This document shows positions 16,704-25,811 of a stretch of 64,000 nt of DNA, in pieces. The translations under genes were made by a program, and so were the position numbers. The stretch is from Paenibacillus dendritiformis (GTDB lineage Bacteria; Bacillota; Bacilli; Paenibacillales; Paenibacillaceae). Below the pieces are notes generated by a model, which was not told the origin of the DNA, made no database searches, and saw nothing but the letters and a program-made list of their open reading frames with translations. Where the stretch lies: assembly GCF_945605565.1 (NCBI RefSeq), contig NZ_OX216966.1, forward strand, positions 496,001 through 560,000, written 5' to 3'. Every line of letters starts with the position of its first letter. Position 1 is the stretch's first letter.

Positions 16704-17707
16704 TCGAACCTGCTCTGCGCCTTAGACAGCGCCTTATCGTCACGAGCCTGCTGGCTCTTATCGTCATCACGATCGTTATCGGCATGGGAATGGGCTATGC
16801 TTCCCTGTCCTACGACAGATTGATCCCGACGATTCTCGGGCAAGGCAGCTTCAAGGAGGAGTTTGTCTTATTCTCCGTTCGTCTGCCGCGCATTCTCATC
16901 ACGCTGCTGGCCGGAATGGGTCTGGCGCTGTCTGGCGCGATACTGCAAGGCATCACCCGCAATGATCTGGCTGATCCCGGCATTGTCGGCATCAACTCGG
17001 GAGCCGGCGTAGGTGTGGCCGTGTTCTTTTTATTCTTTCCGGTGAATGCCGGATCGTTCGTTTACATGCTCCCGCTGGTCGCGTTCGCGGCCGCGCTGCT
17101 TACCGCGTGCTGTATCTATCTGTTCTCTTACAAGAGACAGCAAGGCTTGCAGCCGATTCGGCTCGTCCTGACCGGCGTCGGCTTCTCCATGGCGCTGTCC
17201 GGGGTCATGATCGTCCTGATCTCCTCGGCGGAACGCGCCAAGGTCGACTTTATCGCCAAATGGCTCGCGGGGAACATCTGGGGAACGGACTGGCCGTTCA
17301 TCGGGGCGCTTCTCCCCTGGCTGCTCGTCCTGATCCCGTTCACGCTGTACAAGGCGAACCGCCTGAATGTGCTTGCGCTTAGCGAGCCTGTCGCCATCGG
17401 GCTCGGGATGCCGCTGAACAAGGAACGGCTCGTCCTGCTGTTCGCCGCGGTCGCGCTGGCCGCTTCGGCGGTCTCCGTCACCGGCGGCATCGCCTTCATC
17501 GGCCTGATGGCGCCGCATATCGCCAAAGCGATGGTCGGCCCGCGGCATCAGCTCTTCCTCCCCGTCGCCATTCTGATGGGCGGCTGGCTGCTCCTGCTTG
17601 CCGACACGATCGGCCGCCAGCTGGCGGATCCCGACGGCATCGCGGCGGGCATTATGGTCGCCTTCATCGGTGCGCCGTACTTCATCTATTTGCTGCTGAA
17701 GAAGTAA
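16700..17707 (+). CDS. Siderophore ABC permease 2 (FecCD family)
   Basis: The 335-aa product carries the same landmarks as its neighbour (RLPRILITLLAGMGLALSGA, ITRNDLADPGIVGI, GLGMPLNKERL, IAFIGLMAPHIAKAMVG), so the two arose by duplication and should form a heterodimeric channel. It starts at ATG 16700 in an ATGA overlap and ends 12 bases before a strong terminator that closes the operon. There is no fused binding protein or ATPase. Confidence 0.93.
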   Translation: MIEPALRLRQRLIVTSLLALIVITIVIGMGMGYASLSYDRLIPTILGQGSFKEEFVLFSVRLPRILITLLAGMGLALSGAILQGITRNDLADPGIVGINSGAGVGVAVFFLFFPVNAGSFVYMLPLVAFAAALLTACCIYLFSYKRQQGLQPIRLVLTGVGFSMALSGVMIVLISSAERAKVDFIAKWLAGNIWGTDWPFIGALLPWLLVLIPFTLYKANRLNVLALSEPVAIGLGMPLNKERLVLLFAAVALAASAVSVTGGIAFIGLMAPHIAKAMVGPRHQLFLPVAILMGGWLLLLADTIGRQLADPDGIAAGIMVAFIGAPYFIYLLLKK

Positions 17708-17718
17708 ATGCCGACCCC

Positions 17719-17753
17719 AAAAATCCCTTGAGTTCGGATGCTCAAGGGATTTT
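17719..17753 (+). terminator. Terminator of the siderophore operon
   Basis: AAAATCCCTTGAG and CTCAAGGGATTTT form a perfect 13-bp stem around an 8-nt loop, followed by T-rich sequence. It can also act for the convergent sirtuin gene, which ends at 17772. Confidence 0.88.
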
Positions 17754-17771
17754 GTGTGTGCAATCGCGCGC

Positions 17772-18512
17772 TTACTCGTGCGGAAGCCGCGCAAGCTGCG
17801 CATCCGTCCAGCGCAGCACCTCGCCAATCGAATGGCGGATAATCAGATCGGCTATTCCATCCGCAGGGGTCGGCTCCCGGTTCACAATGACCAGCCGGGC
17901 GCCGCGCTCCTTGGCCAGCCTCGGGAATTGATTGGCTGGACTGACCTGCAGCGAGGAGCCGAGGACGAGAAGCAGCTCCACGCCGTCCAGCATCGCATCG
18001 GCCTGGGCAAGCTCCCGCTCCGGCAGCCATTCCCCGAACAGCACGATATTCGGGCGCACCCGCCCGCCGCAGCCGTTCTTGACGCAGCGGGTCAGCCGCT
18101 TCGGCTCCACATAATCGGTGCAGGGATACTGCGCATGGCAAGTCATGCACCGGAGGGTGCCCAGGTCGCCGTGCAGCTTCGCGATGGCCGACGTCCCGGC
18201 CTGCTCGTGATAGTTCTCCACGTTCTGCGTGATGACGCCGTGGATCACGCCTCTTCGCTCCCAATCGGCCAATATCCGATGCCCGGGATTCGGCCCATGC
18301 TTCAGCATCTCCCCGATGCGCCACCGGTAGAACCGGGCGAATTCGTCATGGTGCTCCTCCATCGCGTCCAGGCTGGCCAATGCCGCCGGGTCCCGATCGT
18401 TCCACATCCCTCTGTCCGCAGACCGGAAATCCTGCAGTCCGCTCTCGGTCGACATGCCCGCTCCCGAAAATACGACCGTCGACGCCGATTCGTTCAGCCA
18501 TTTTGCAAGCAT
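17772..18512 (-). CDS. cobB: Sir2-family NAD-dependent protein deacylase
   Basis: The 246-aa sirtuin has the NAD-binding GAGMSTESGLQDFRS, the catalytic TQNVENYHEQAG and KLHGDLG (active-site His), and two zinc cysteine pairs, CMTC and CVKNGC. It also has the Rossmann ends VRPNIVLFGEWLP and GSSLQVSPAN. It removes acyl groups from lysines using NAD and yields O-acyl-ADP-ribose. The family usually reads TQNID; here it is TQNVE, a mild deviation. ATG 18512 has AGGAGG upstream. It is not linked to an acetyltransferase here. Confidence 0.93.
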   Translation of the reverse strand: MLAKWLNESASTVVFSGAGMSTESGLQDFRSADRGMWNDRDPAALASLDAMEEHHDEFARFYRWRIGEMLKHGPNPGHRILADWERRGVIHGVITQNVENYHEQAGTSAIAKLHGDLGTLRCMTCHAQYPCTDYVEPKRLTRCVKNGCGGRVRPNIVLFGEWLPERELAQADAMLDGVELLLVLGSSLQVSPANQFPRLAKERGARLVIVNREPTPADGIADLIIRHSIGEVLRWTDAQLARLPHE

Positions 18513-18545
18513 AAGAAGCCTCCTTCCGCATACAGAAGTACGGAG

Positions 18546-20348
18546 TTATCGTCCATTCAAATAAGGTTCGAGCGGAACCAGTTCCCCGTTGCTCCGAATT
18601 CCGATATCGCCGGACACTTGAACCAGATGGATATCCTTGCCGATGCGCTGCAGCTCAGCGCCGGTAGAACAATGAAACGCAACGGCCGAACCATCCTTCA
18701 ACAGCACCCACAGTTCGCCTCCATTCCCCAGATGGATCGATGTTACCTCCTGCTCCCGATCCCGGAAGTCATTGATTGTTACGATATTACGGGAATCATC
18801 CCATACCGTAATCGAACCGTCCACATGCAATGCGGCCGAGAACGAACCGCCGGCATTCGCTATCGCAACGGATGCGGGAATCCCCTCTGGAAACTTGTGC
18901 GCGGCATATCCCCAGGCTACAACGGTCCCGTCTCGCTTCAGGGCCAGATTCGGCGCTCCGGCGGCAATGGCGGCGACATCGGTCAGCCCTGCCGCTCCGG
19001 TGATATCATTGAATTTGTCGCTCCCCCACGTGGCGACCGTACCGTCCTTCCGCAAGGCAAGAGAATATTGATAGCCGGCAGCCACCACCATAACATCGTT
19101 CAGGCCGACGGGCACATTAGCTTCTCCTTGCTCATTACTGCCCCAGGAGACCACCGTGCCGTCCCGCTTCAGAGCCAAGGCATGCTTGTTCGAGGAGAGC
19201 GATATCGCCGCAATATCGGTCGCTGCGGCCGGACTCTTGCCCGATTCCGACGCCCGGTACCGTGACCACGTCGATACCGTGCCGTCCTGATGAACCACGG
19301 CATACTCCGCGTAATTGGAGGAGAGCGAGACAATCCCGGTCGCGGAATGATCCGGAAGCTGCACCTGCCGCGGAACATCCAACTGCATGACCGATCCGTC
19401 CATGGTCATGCCGAGCAGCCCGTCTTCGCCCTGAACCGAGATCGCCATTAGCTTCGGCAGACCTGCGATTGGGGAAATCGTTTGTTCTCTCCATACCGCC
19501 AATGAACCGTCGGCCCGCAGCAAATAAATCTCGCTGAAGCCCGCAGACAGGCCTACGATGTCCCGATAGGGCGCTTCATGGATCTTCCCCTTCGGAAATC
19601 CGTTGCCCCACGCTACCGCCGTGCCGTCCTTCCGAAGCGCGGCGGACACGCTGCTTCCTGCCGCGACCGCCGCTACGTTGTTCAGTCCTGGCGGCACCTT
19701 GGCCATTCCTTCATAATTCTTCCCCCATGCCGCAACCGTTCCGTCCTTTTTCAAGGCAAGCACATGATACGGTCCCGAAGACACATCCGCTACATTCTTC
19801 AAGCCGGCCGGAATGGAGAGCTTTCCGTTTCCTCCGTCATTGATATGGTGGTAGTAGCTTACCTTGCCGTTCCGGTGGACGATGAACAAGGTCCCCAGAT
19901 TGGCCGATATCGACACCGCATCCTTTATTTTGGACAAGTCTGTGCCGCTGTGCGAGGAATGGAGACCCGAACCCGAACCCCATTGCGCGATCGTGCCATC
20001 TTTTTTGAGTGCGAACGCCGCGTTACGCGATGAAGTAACGGCCACGACATCGCGCAGCTTCTTCGGAACCGACGGTTCGCCCTTGAGCCGTTGGCCCCAT
20101 GTCTTTACCGAACCGTCGCTATTCACCGCCATATAATGTGCATTGGCCGCAGCCAGCTTTTTTTGGTTGTGCAGCGCTTGCTGAATCGTGATTGTCTTCG
20201 CTCCCGCCTGCACTGGCGACGGATGGCCGTAAGGAAATGCCGCCAGCATGACGACCGCCGCAATGAGAACCGCCTTCACCATGACATCGATTCGCTTCCC
20301 CGCTTTTTTTACAGGCCGATGTCCGGATTCCTTCCGATATATGCCCAT
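18546..20348 (-). CDS. Secreted RCC1-repeat (beta-propeller) protein
   Basis: The 600-aa protein begins with a basic region and a hydrophobic signal segment (VMVKAVLIAAVVMLAAFPYG). It then holds about a dozen RCC1-type units of roughly 40-45 residues with the core pattern (A)LKxDGTVxxWG (for example ALKRDGTVVSWGSN, ALRKDGTVATWGSD, ALKKDGTVAAWGKN), which fold as one or two seven-bladed propellers. No enzymatic motif is visible; such proteins probably bind other proteins at the cell surface. ATG 20348 has AAGGGG ahead; the 28 codons upstream in frame are not signal-like. Confidence 0.85.
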   Translation of the reverse strand: MGIYRKESGHRPVKKAGKRIDVMVKAVLIAAVVMLAAFPYGHPSPVQAGAKTITIQQALHNQKKLAAANAHYMAVNSDGSVKTWGQRLKGEPSVPKKLRDVVAVTSSRNAAFALKKDGTIAQWGSGSGLHSSHSGTDLSKIKDAVSISANLGTLFIVHRNGKVSYYHHINDGGNGKLSIPAGLKNVADVSSGPYHVLALKKDGTVAAWGKNYEGMAKVPPGLNNVAAVAAGSSVSAALRKDGTAVAWGNGFPKGKIHEAPYRDIVGLSAGFSEIYLLRADGSLAVWREQTISPIAGLPKLMAISVQGEDGLLGMTMDGSVMQLDVPRQVQLPDHSATGIVSLSSNYAEYAVVHQDGTVSTWSRYRASESGKSPAAATDIAAISLSSNKHALALKRDGTVVSWGSNEQGEANVPVGLNDVMVVAAGYQYSLALRKDGTVATWGSDKFNDITGAAGLTDVAAIAAGAPNLALKRDGTVVAWGYAAHKFPEGIPASVAIANAGGSFSAALHVDGSITVWDDSRNIVTINDFRDREQEVTSIHLGNGGELWVLLKDGSAVAFHCSTGAELQRIGKDIHLVQVSGDIGIRSNGELVPLEPYLNGR

Positions 20349-20478
20349 TTTCCATCCCCTTCCATGTGGAAAATCTATGTATGACGTAGTACCATGGACC
20401 CTCGCGATCCGTACTTTTTTACTATACAACACCCTTCAACTCATTGGAATCCAATCCATACGATGGAAATCAAAAAAA

Positions 20479-20500
20479 CGGAGCCGCATCCACGGCTCCG
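20479..20500 (-). terminator. Terminator of the alanine symporter gene
   Basis: CGGAGCCG and CGGCTCCG pair around a six-base loop. On the minus strand the hairpin is followed by a run of seven T residues, 25 bases after the symporter stop. Confidence 0.85.
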
Positions 20501-20525
20501 CCTTCTTCAAACTGAAATATAAACC

Positions 20526-21974
20526 TTATTTGAGATCGGGTTCGTTTGGTTCTCCCCAGCATTCGACATTGCGAAGCGATTGGAAATGAGAGAGATGGAA
20601 GACCGGGTTGCGGCCCTGACGCTTCTGCTCCTGGTAATCCTTCAGCGCGTCGAACGCGATTCGGCCCAGCAACACAATGGCAATCAGGTTCGTAATCGCC
20701 ATGAACGCCATGAACAGATCGGCCAAATCCCATACGATCGCGACCTTGGCAACGGACCCGAACAGAACCATGCCCACCACGGCAAGACGATAAAGGAACA
20801 GCCATGTTTTACTGCTCTTGATGAACTCAATATTCGTCTCCCCGTAATAATAGTTGCCCACGAGTGAACTGAAGGCGAGAAGGAACACGGCAATCGCGAT
20901 GAAGCTAACGGCCCAGCCGCCGATATGATTGGCCAACGCGGCCTGAACAAGCTCAATACCCGTCAGATCTTCAGCGCCGTACGCGCTGGAGAACAGAACG
21001 ATAAAAGCGGTTGCGCTGCACACCAACAGCGTGTCCACAAACACGCCCAGAGCTTGAACCAAGCCCTGCTTCGCCGGATGGGTGACGTCGGCCGCTGCTG
21101 CGGCATTCGGAGCGCTTCCCATTCCCGCTTCATTGGAGAACAGCCCCCGCTTAATCCCCATCATAATCGCAGCGCCCAATCCGCCGCCGGCCACCTGCTC
21201 GAAGCCAAATGCGCTCCGGACAATAAGTCCGATCACCGCAGGAAGCTCCGACAGATTGGTAACCACAATATAGAGGGCAAGAAGCACATACCCGCCCGCC
21301 ATAACGGGCACCAAATATTCGGAAGCCTTCACGATTCGATGAACGCCGCCAAAAATGACAAATCCGGTGAGGGCAGCGACAACGACGCCCACCCAGAAGC
21401 GATCCATGCCATAGGCGCTTTCCAAGGCCAGGGAGAGCGTGTTCGCTTGCACGGAGTTGAATACAAGGCCGTAGCATATCGTGATGAGAACGGCGAACAG
21501 CACGCCCATCCAGCGTTTGTTCAGCCCTTTCTCCATATAGTAAGCCGGTCCGCCGCGGAAGCCGCCCTTGTCCTTCACCTTATAGATTTGCGCCAGCGTC
21601 GATTCGATGAACGCGGTAGCCGATCCAATCAAGGCGATAAGCCACATCCAGAAGACGGCTCCCGGGCCGCCCGTGGCAATCGCGAGCGCTACCCCCGCCA
21701 GGTTCCCCGTGCCTACCCGGGAAGCCGTGCTGATGCAAAATGCGCCGAACGAGGATACCCCGCCTTGTCCTTTCTTGGAGCTGCTTGCGCCTTCACCCAA
21801 TAAGCGAACCATCTCGCCCGCCATTCTAAATTGGACGAACTTCGTTCTGAACGTGAAGTACAAGCCTGCCGCAATCAAAATCACAATCAATACATAAGAC
21901 CAAAACGTATTGTTAAAAGAAATAATATCGTAGATAAATTCCAAAATTCTATCCACCTTCCTTGTGTTCGTCAT
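20526..21974 (-). CDS. alsT: Sodium:alanine/glycine symporter (AGCS family)
   Basis: The protein of about 480 aa has 11 or so membrane helices and the AGCS signature STASRVGTGNLAGVALAIA near residue 85, plus FRGGPAYYMEKGL and the later GLFSNEAGMGSAPNAAAAAD. It imports alanine or glycine (possibly glutamine, as proposed for Bacillus AlsT) with sodium. ATG 21974 is the outermost start. A TTG at 21944 has an AGGTGG ribosome site 9 nt upstream and would remove a non-hydrophobic N-terminal tail. It is a single-gene transcript with its own terminator. Confidence 0.93.
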   Translation of the reverse strand: MTNTRKVDRILEFIYDIISFNNTFWSYVLIVILIAAGLYFTFRTKFVQFRMAGEMVRLLGEGASSSKKGQGGVSSFGAFCISTASRVGTGNLAGVALAIATGGPGAVFWMWLIALIGSATAFIESTLAQIYKVKDKGGFRGGPAYYMEKGLNKRWMGVLFAVLITICYGLVFNSVQANTLSLALESAYGMDRFWVGVVVAALTGFVIFGGVHRIVKASEYLVPVMAGGYVLLALYIVVTNLSELPAVIGLIVRSAFGFEQVAGGGLGAAIMMGIKRGLFSNEAGMGSAPNAAAAADVTHPAKQGLVQALGVFVDTLLVCSATAFIVLFSSAYGAEDLTGIELVQAALANHIGGWAVSFIAIAVFLLAFSSLVGNYYYGETNIEFIKSSKTWLFLYRLAVVGMVLFGSVAKVAIVWDLADLFMAFMAITNLIAIVLLGRIAFDALKDYQEQKRQGRNPVFHLSHFQSLRNVECWGEPNEPDLK

Positions 21975-22133
21975 ATGTCATCAATCGCATGCATCTACTG
22001 GAAATAGAAAATGATGGGTCAGCCAAAATAGTGCTGTTCGGGTGGTAGAATCCTAGGGATTATCGCATGAAAATGTTTTACTTATTATACATTCACGAGA
22101 ATTATATGTAAATAAAATCTATTAATTGGTATT

Positions 22134-22655
22134 CTACGACCCTTGATTGGTTAACCGAATCACATCCAGCAGCGCTATTTTTTGCTTCGTTTTCTCATGA
22201 TACAACCATCTGTCCTTCACATGATCCACGAACAGCACGCCATTCAGATGATCAATCTCATGCTGAATGCAGCGCGCAAGATATCCTTCCCCCTTCAACA
22301 TGAAGGGCTTTCCTTCCCGGTCCAGACTCGTAATGGTGACCTCATTCGCCCTCTTCACATGTCCGTAATAGCCGGGAAAGGACAAACAGGCTTCCACTCC
22401 ATCCTGCTCCCCGCTTAATTCCACAATCTCAGGATTGATCAGCTCGATTAAGCCTTCGCCGCAATCCATCACGATGACTCTACGCAGAACCCCGACCTGC
22501 GGCGCGGCGAGACCGGCGCGTCCGTCGCTGGCATACAGCGTCTCCACCATATCATCCAGCAGCTTGATGATTCGCGGCGTCAGTTCATCTACGGGCTTGG
22601 CCACCTTGCGCAATATAGGGTCCCCGAAAGGCAATATCGCACGTTCTGCCATCAT
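22134..22655 (-). CDS. def: Peptide deformylase
   Basis: The 173-aa protein has the three deformylase motifs: RAGLAAPQVG (usual form GxGLAAPQ, here with Arg in place of the first Gly), EACLSFPG with the metal-binding Cys, and QHEIDHLNGVLFVD with the two metal-binding His. It removes formyl groups from nascent N-terminal methionine. The start is one of two adjacent ATG codons (22655, 22652) that overlap the TGA of the upstream XRE gene, with AAAGGAG ahead. Coupling to an HTH gene rather than to fmt suggests it is a secondary, regulated paralogue (inference). Confidence 0.93.
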   Translation of the reverse strand: MMAERAILPFGDPILRKVAKPVDELTPRIIKLLDDMVETLYASDGRAGLAAPQVGVLRRVIVMDCGEGLIELINPEIVELSGEQDGVEACLSFPGYYGHVKRANEVTITSLDREGKPFMLKGEGYLARCIQHEIDHLNGVLFVDHVKDRWLYHEKTKQKIALLDVIRLTNQGS

Positions 22656-22897
22656 TTCACTCCTTTCTTCTTCATAGGTGACGTATGCACCCACAAATCA
22701 TTGGGCGTGCAATCCAGCGCCGTGCACAAGGCGTCCAGCGTCTCGGCCTTCATTTGCCGCGGCTGTCCGTTCATCAATGCGCTTATCGACGGCGCGGACA
22801 AAATATAATTCGCTCTCTCGCGCAGCAAACGGGACAATGCCGCCCCTGACCATATTCCCCTCTCCGCCATCACCTTGCGCAGCATCCATACGAGCAT
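22652..22897 (-). CDS. Small Cro/C1-type HTH regulator coupled to def
   Basis: The 81-aa protein consists of an XRE-like HTH: SGAALSRLLRERANYILSA, then ISALMNGQPRQMKAETLDAL, and the CTALDCTPNDLWV end seen in YozG-like/HTH_26 regulators. ATG 22897 has AGGAGG 8 nt upstream. Its stop overlaps the deformylase start, so both are made from one message. It probably controls the two-gene operon. Confidence 0.85.
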   Translation of the reverse strand: MLVWMLRKVMAERGIWSGAALSRLLRERANYILSAPSISALMNGQPRQMKAETLDALCTALDCTPNDLWVHTSPMKKKGVK

Positions 22898-23138
22898 ATG
22901 AATGATCCTCCTGTTTCCGGAAATTTAGCTGTCGGCTAAATTTATTAGGTATTACCTAATATATGCGATAGCTTGCAAGATGTCATCAGAAATTGTCCTG
23001 AAAATATGATAAAAATCATTTTTTGCCGTGATAAATTGGTATCTCCCGGCCCATGCGGAGCGATCCTCCGCATATTATAATGATGAATAACTTGACAATC
23101 CGGGGCACGGATTGTTCACGGGAGGGCGATGACCGGAT

Positions 23139-24677
23139 ATGAAGCCGAAGACGGGAGATATTTATTGCGTATGGGTGGAGCCGCTGCGGAAATACGCCGC
23201 TTGCCAGGTGACCATGCTGAAGGAGACGGACTCGGGCAAAGGAAGGAGTCTGGCCGCCGTACTGGAATTGGACTGGATCGGCGACGATCTGCCCAATGAA
23301 GAAGAGCTCGAGAGCATGAAGCCGCTGTATTGCGATTATTTCTTCTGGAATCACCGGATCGATCACAGCTACCTCGACGCTATTGTCCCCCAAAATTATA
23401 TTTTGGCAGGCAATGTGCCCCCGAAGGTAACAGAGAAGACCAACAGTTACAGCGGCGGCTGGAATGTCGGCGGCAGCGTCTACCGGCAGCTAAAATGGAT
23501 GGAAATCCCCGAGGAACGGCGGAAACGCTTCAAAGAAGCAGCGCAGGATGACACGATGATTGAAGTGGGCGGCCAGCAGGTTCGACGTTCCATGAATGTC
23601 GCCGATGACGAGCTTCTGCGGAGCCTCTCCGACGTGTCCGAGCTGGACAAGCTGCCATGTCTGACGCGAATTATCGCCAGCCGTCCCGATAAGGCACTGC
23701 TGTCTTATATCGCAGGCAATCCGTTCATTGCCGAATTGCAGTTGGAGCATCCCGGCGGCGCTTCGCTTGATGTTCGCGGCTCCAGGTTGAGCCGGCTTAT
23801 CATGCAGGCAGACGGGCTGGAGGCGCTCTTCCTGAATGAAGGCTTGCGCCACCTCTCGCTAGGGGGCGTACCGTCACCCAACCTGACCATCCATGCGGAG
23901 GACGGGGGGCAATGGCTAACGGCTGCTTTTACGGAAACTGCTCCACTCGGTTGCGGTCTGGATCATCTGGGTGCGCTCTACTTGAACGGCATCCGGGACC
24001 TGGATCTGGAGCCGATTGTTCGAAGCTATCCGTTCCTCCGGGACTTGCGCCTGTGGGGCAAGCCTGGACATATCCGCAACCTGGGCAGCATCGCGCAATT
24101 GTCCCAGCTCCGTATGTTCAGCACCAATGAGGTGTTCGGGTTCACGGGCGAGGAGTTCCCCGATCCGGATCGGATGCCGGCGCTCTCCTCACTATGGATG
24201 GCCAGCCTGCCGGCCGATGCGGCCGCTTCCATCAAGAAAAGATACAAAAAGGAAACCGCCAGCGGGCTTAACCTCTCTATCACCAAGCCGCGCAAACCGG
24301 AATGGCTCGCGGAAAACGTCGACAACCCGTTCCGCGATTGGGACGGCCGGGATCGTATCGCGCCTGCCCATGCCAAGAAGGCCATGAATCAGTACAAGAA
24401 GACATTGGCTGCTATCGCGGCCGCCGAAGCCCGGCTCGGCAATGGCCTAACAGCGGCAGAGGCGGAAGTAGAACTGGAAGCCGCCGTCGCCAAGTACACC
24501 GCTGCGTTCAATGCGATGGACAAGCACACCGGCTTCATCGAGACGGTCGAGCGGGAAGAAATCTTTGCCGTGCTGGACGAGCTGCTTCAAGGCGCCCAGT
24601 CCAGACTAAGCGCCGCCGGGGTTGAAATGGATACCGCCAAGCTGTTCAGCGTGTTCGACCAAATACGAGACTTTTAA
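23139..24677 (+). CDS. Unrecognised 512-aa protein with Imm26-like N-terminus and leucine-rich middle
   Basis: The first 70 residues (KPKTGDIYCVWVEPLRKYAA, ending in EEELESMKPL) resemble the start of Imm26-type immunity domains. Residues about 160-360 form irregular leucine-rich units (LEALFLNEGLRHLSLGGV; LGALYLNGIRDLDLEPIV; LRDLRLWGKPGHIRNLGSI). The C-terminal 110 residues are helical and charged (AKKAMNQYKKTLAAIAAAEA), with a DELLQGAQ segment. No signal peptide or membrane helix is seen. A GGAGGGCGATGACCGGAT region precedes the ATG. It might be a cytoplasmic immunity or protein-binding factor; this is a guess from resemblance only. Confidence 0.6.
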   Translation: MKPKTGDIYCVWVEPLRKYAACQVTMLKETDSGKGRSLAAVLELDWIGDDLPNEEELESMKPLYCDYFFWNHRIDHSYLDAIVPQNYILAGNVPPKVTEKTNSYSGGWNVGGSVYRQLKWMEIPEERRKRFKEAAQDDTMIEVGGQQVRRSMNVADDELLRSLSDVSELDKLPCLTRIIASRPDKALLSYIAGNPFIAELQLEHPGGASLDVRGSRLSRLIMQADGLEALFLNEGLRHLSLGGVPSPNLTIHAEDGGQWLTAAFTETAPLGCGLDHLGALYLNGIRDLDLEPIVRSYPFLRDLRLWGKPGHIRNLGSIAQLSQLRMFSTNEVFGFTGEEFPDPDRMPALSSLWMASLPADAAASIKKRYKKETASGLNLSITKPRKPEWLAENVDNPFRDWDGRDRIAPAHAKKAMNQYKKTLAAIAAAEARLGNGLTAAEAEVELEAAVAKYTAAFNAMDKHTGFIETVEREEIFAVLDELLQGAQSRLSAAGVEMDTAKLFSVFDQIRDF

Positions 24678-24717
24678 TCAGAAAATAGGATCGGCCTCAA
24701 GCGGGCCACTGCCATCT

Positions 24718-24749
24718 CCATCCTCGTCCCCTACGGGGGCGGAGGATGG
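24718..24749 (+). terminator. Terminator after the 512-aa gene
   Basis: CCATCCTC...CCCC and GGGG...GAGGATGG form a long stem with a two-base internal loop and a TAC loop, followed by ATATTTT. It also faces the convergent YitT gene, whose stop lies at 24773. Confidence 0.75.
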
Positions 24750-24772
24750 GGATATTTTCATGTCCGAGCGGG

Positions 24773-25609
24773 TTATTTCGATATATCGACGAACCCTTCG
24801 CCGAACACGTCCCGCACATCATGAATCGTAATGAAGGCATCTTTATCAATCGCTTTTACGATCTTTTTGAGCGTGCTCACTTCCTGCTTGCTGATGACAA
24901 TATACAGAATCTCCTTCGGCATTTTCGTATAATGCCCATGCCCGTATAAGACGGTAACCCCCCGATCCATGACAACATTGACTTGCTCGGCGATCTTGTC
25001 ATGTTCCTTGGACACGATCGTAACGGCCTTCTTCGGATTGACGCCTTCTATGATGAAGTCCATCACCTTCGTCCCGATATAGAGCATCACAATCGTGAAC
25101 ATGAGACTCTCCGCGCCAATAATGAAGTAGGAGGAAAAGGCGACGATCAGATCGAAGAACAACAGCGCATAGCTCACGTTCCAGTCCAGATACTTATTCA
25201 TGATGCGGGCTAAAATGGTCGTTCCCGCGGTCGTTCCGCCTACCCGGATAATCAATCCGATCCCTACGCCCGTAAAGATTCCCCCGAATATCGTGTTAAT
25301 GATCAGCTCATTGGATTCAATGCGCCAATCCTGGGTCAGATGCAGGAACAGCGAGTTGAAGATGACGGCGATGATCGTGTAGACGGTCGTATTTTTGTCG
25401 AGAAATTTGTACCCGACGAGTAACAGAATGGCGTTCAGAATGAAGCTGACGAGCCCCGGAGACCATTGGAACAGATAATACAGAATGATGGTGACCCCCG
25501 TCACCCCGCCTTCGCCAAGCTCGTTCGGAATGACGAACAAATTGATGGCCAGAGCAAAAATCAATGCCCCTACCATAATGACAAAAATGTCGATGCAACG
25601 TTTTTTCAT
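24773..25609 (-). CDS. YitT family membrane protein (DUF161/DUF2179)
   Basis: The 278-aa protein has an N-terminal membrane part of five or six helices (IFVIMVGALIFALAINLFVI; GGVTGVTIILYYLFQWSPGL; GVGIGLIIRVGGTTAGTTIL). A soluble C-terminal DUF2179 domain follows (TVLYGHGHYTKMPKEILYIV, then KIVKAIDKDAFITIHDVRDV). The family is abundant in Bacillus (YitT, YvjA, YpjC and others); its function is unknown. ATG 25609 with AAAGGA 8 nt ahead is preferred over the longer frame reaching 25738, whose extra 43 residues lack family character. Confidence 0.9.
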   Translation of the reverse strand: MKKRCIDIFVIMVGALIFALAINLFVIPNELGEGGVTGVTIILYYLFQWSPGLVSFILNAILLLVGYKFLDKNTTVYTIIAVIFNSLFLHLTQDWRIESNELIINTIFGGIFTGVGIGLIIRVGGTTAGTTILARIMNKYLDWNVSYALLFFDLIVAFSSYFIIGAESLMFTIVMLYIGTKVMDFIIEGVNPKKAVTIVSKEHDKIAEQVNVVMDRGVTVLYGHGHYTKMPKEILYIVISKQEVSTLKKIVKAIDKDAFITIHDVRDVFGEGFVDISK

Positions 25610-25728
25610 AATATAATCCTTTCCCGTAACGCATGTAGTGATCGTGGCAGCTAAACCGATATACGCGCGCAAGCCCGTATCCCCGTATATTTTATCAAAA
25701 AAAGGGAGTCTGGTATGCGATCGGCAGC

Positions 25729-25758
25729 AAAAAAGCACCTGACTTAAGCGCCGGTGCC
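25729..25758 (-). terminator. Terminator of the ADP-ribose operon
   Basis: On the minus strand GGCACC and GGTGC pair around a 13-nt loop and are followed by six T residues. It lies 54 bases past the stop of the DUF4272 gene and closes the four-gene operon. Confidence 0.7.
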
Positions 25759-25811
25759 TCTTGCTGTATCTCTATGCGGTAGATCCATTCATCATGATAT
25801 GATTCCACGGT

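Noticed and set aside
17754..19265. 503-codon plus-strand open frame
   Set aside because: It is antisense to the sirtuin and the RCC1 protein, both recognisable, and has no ribosome site.
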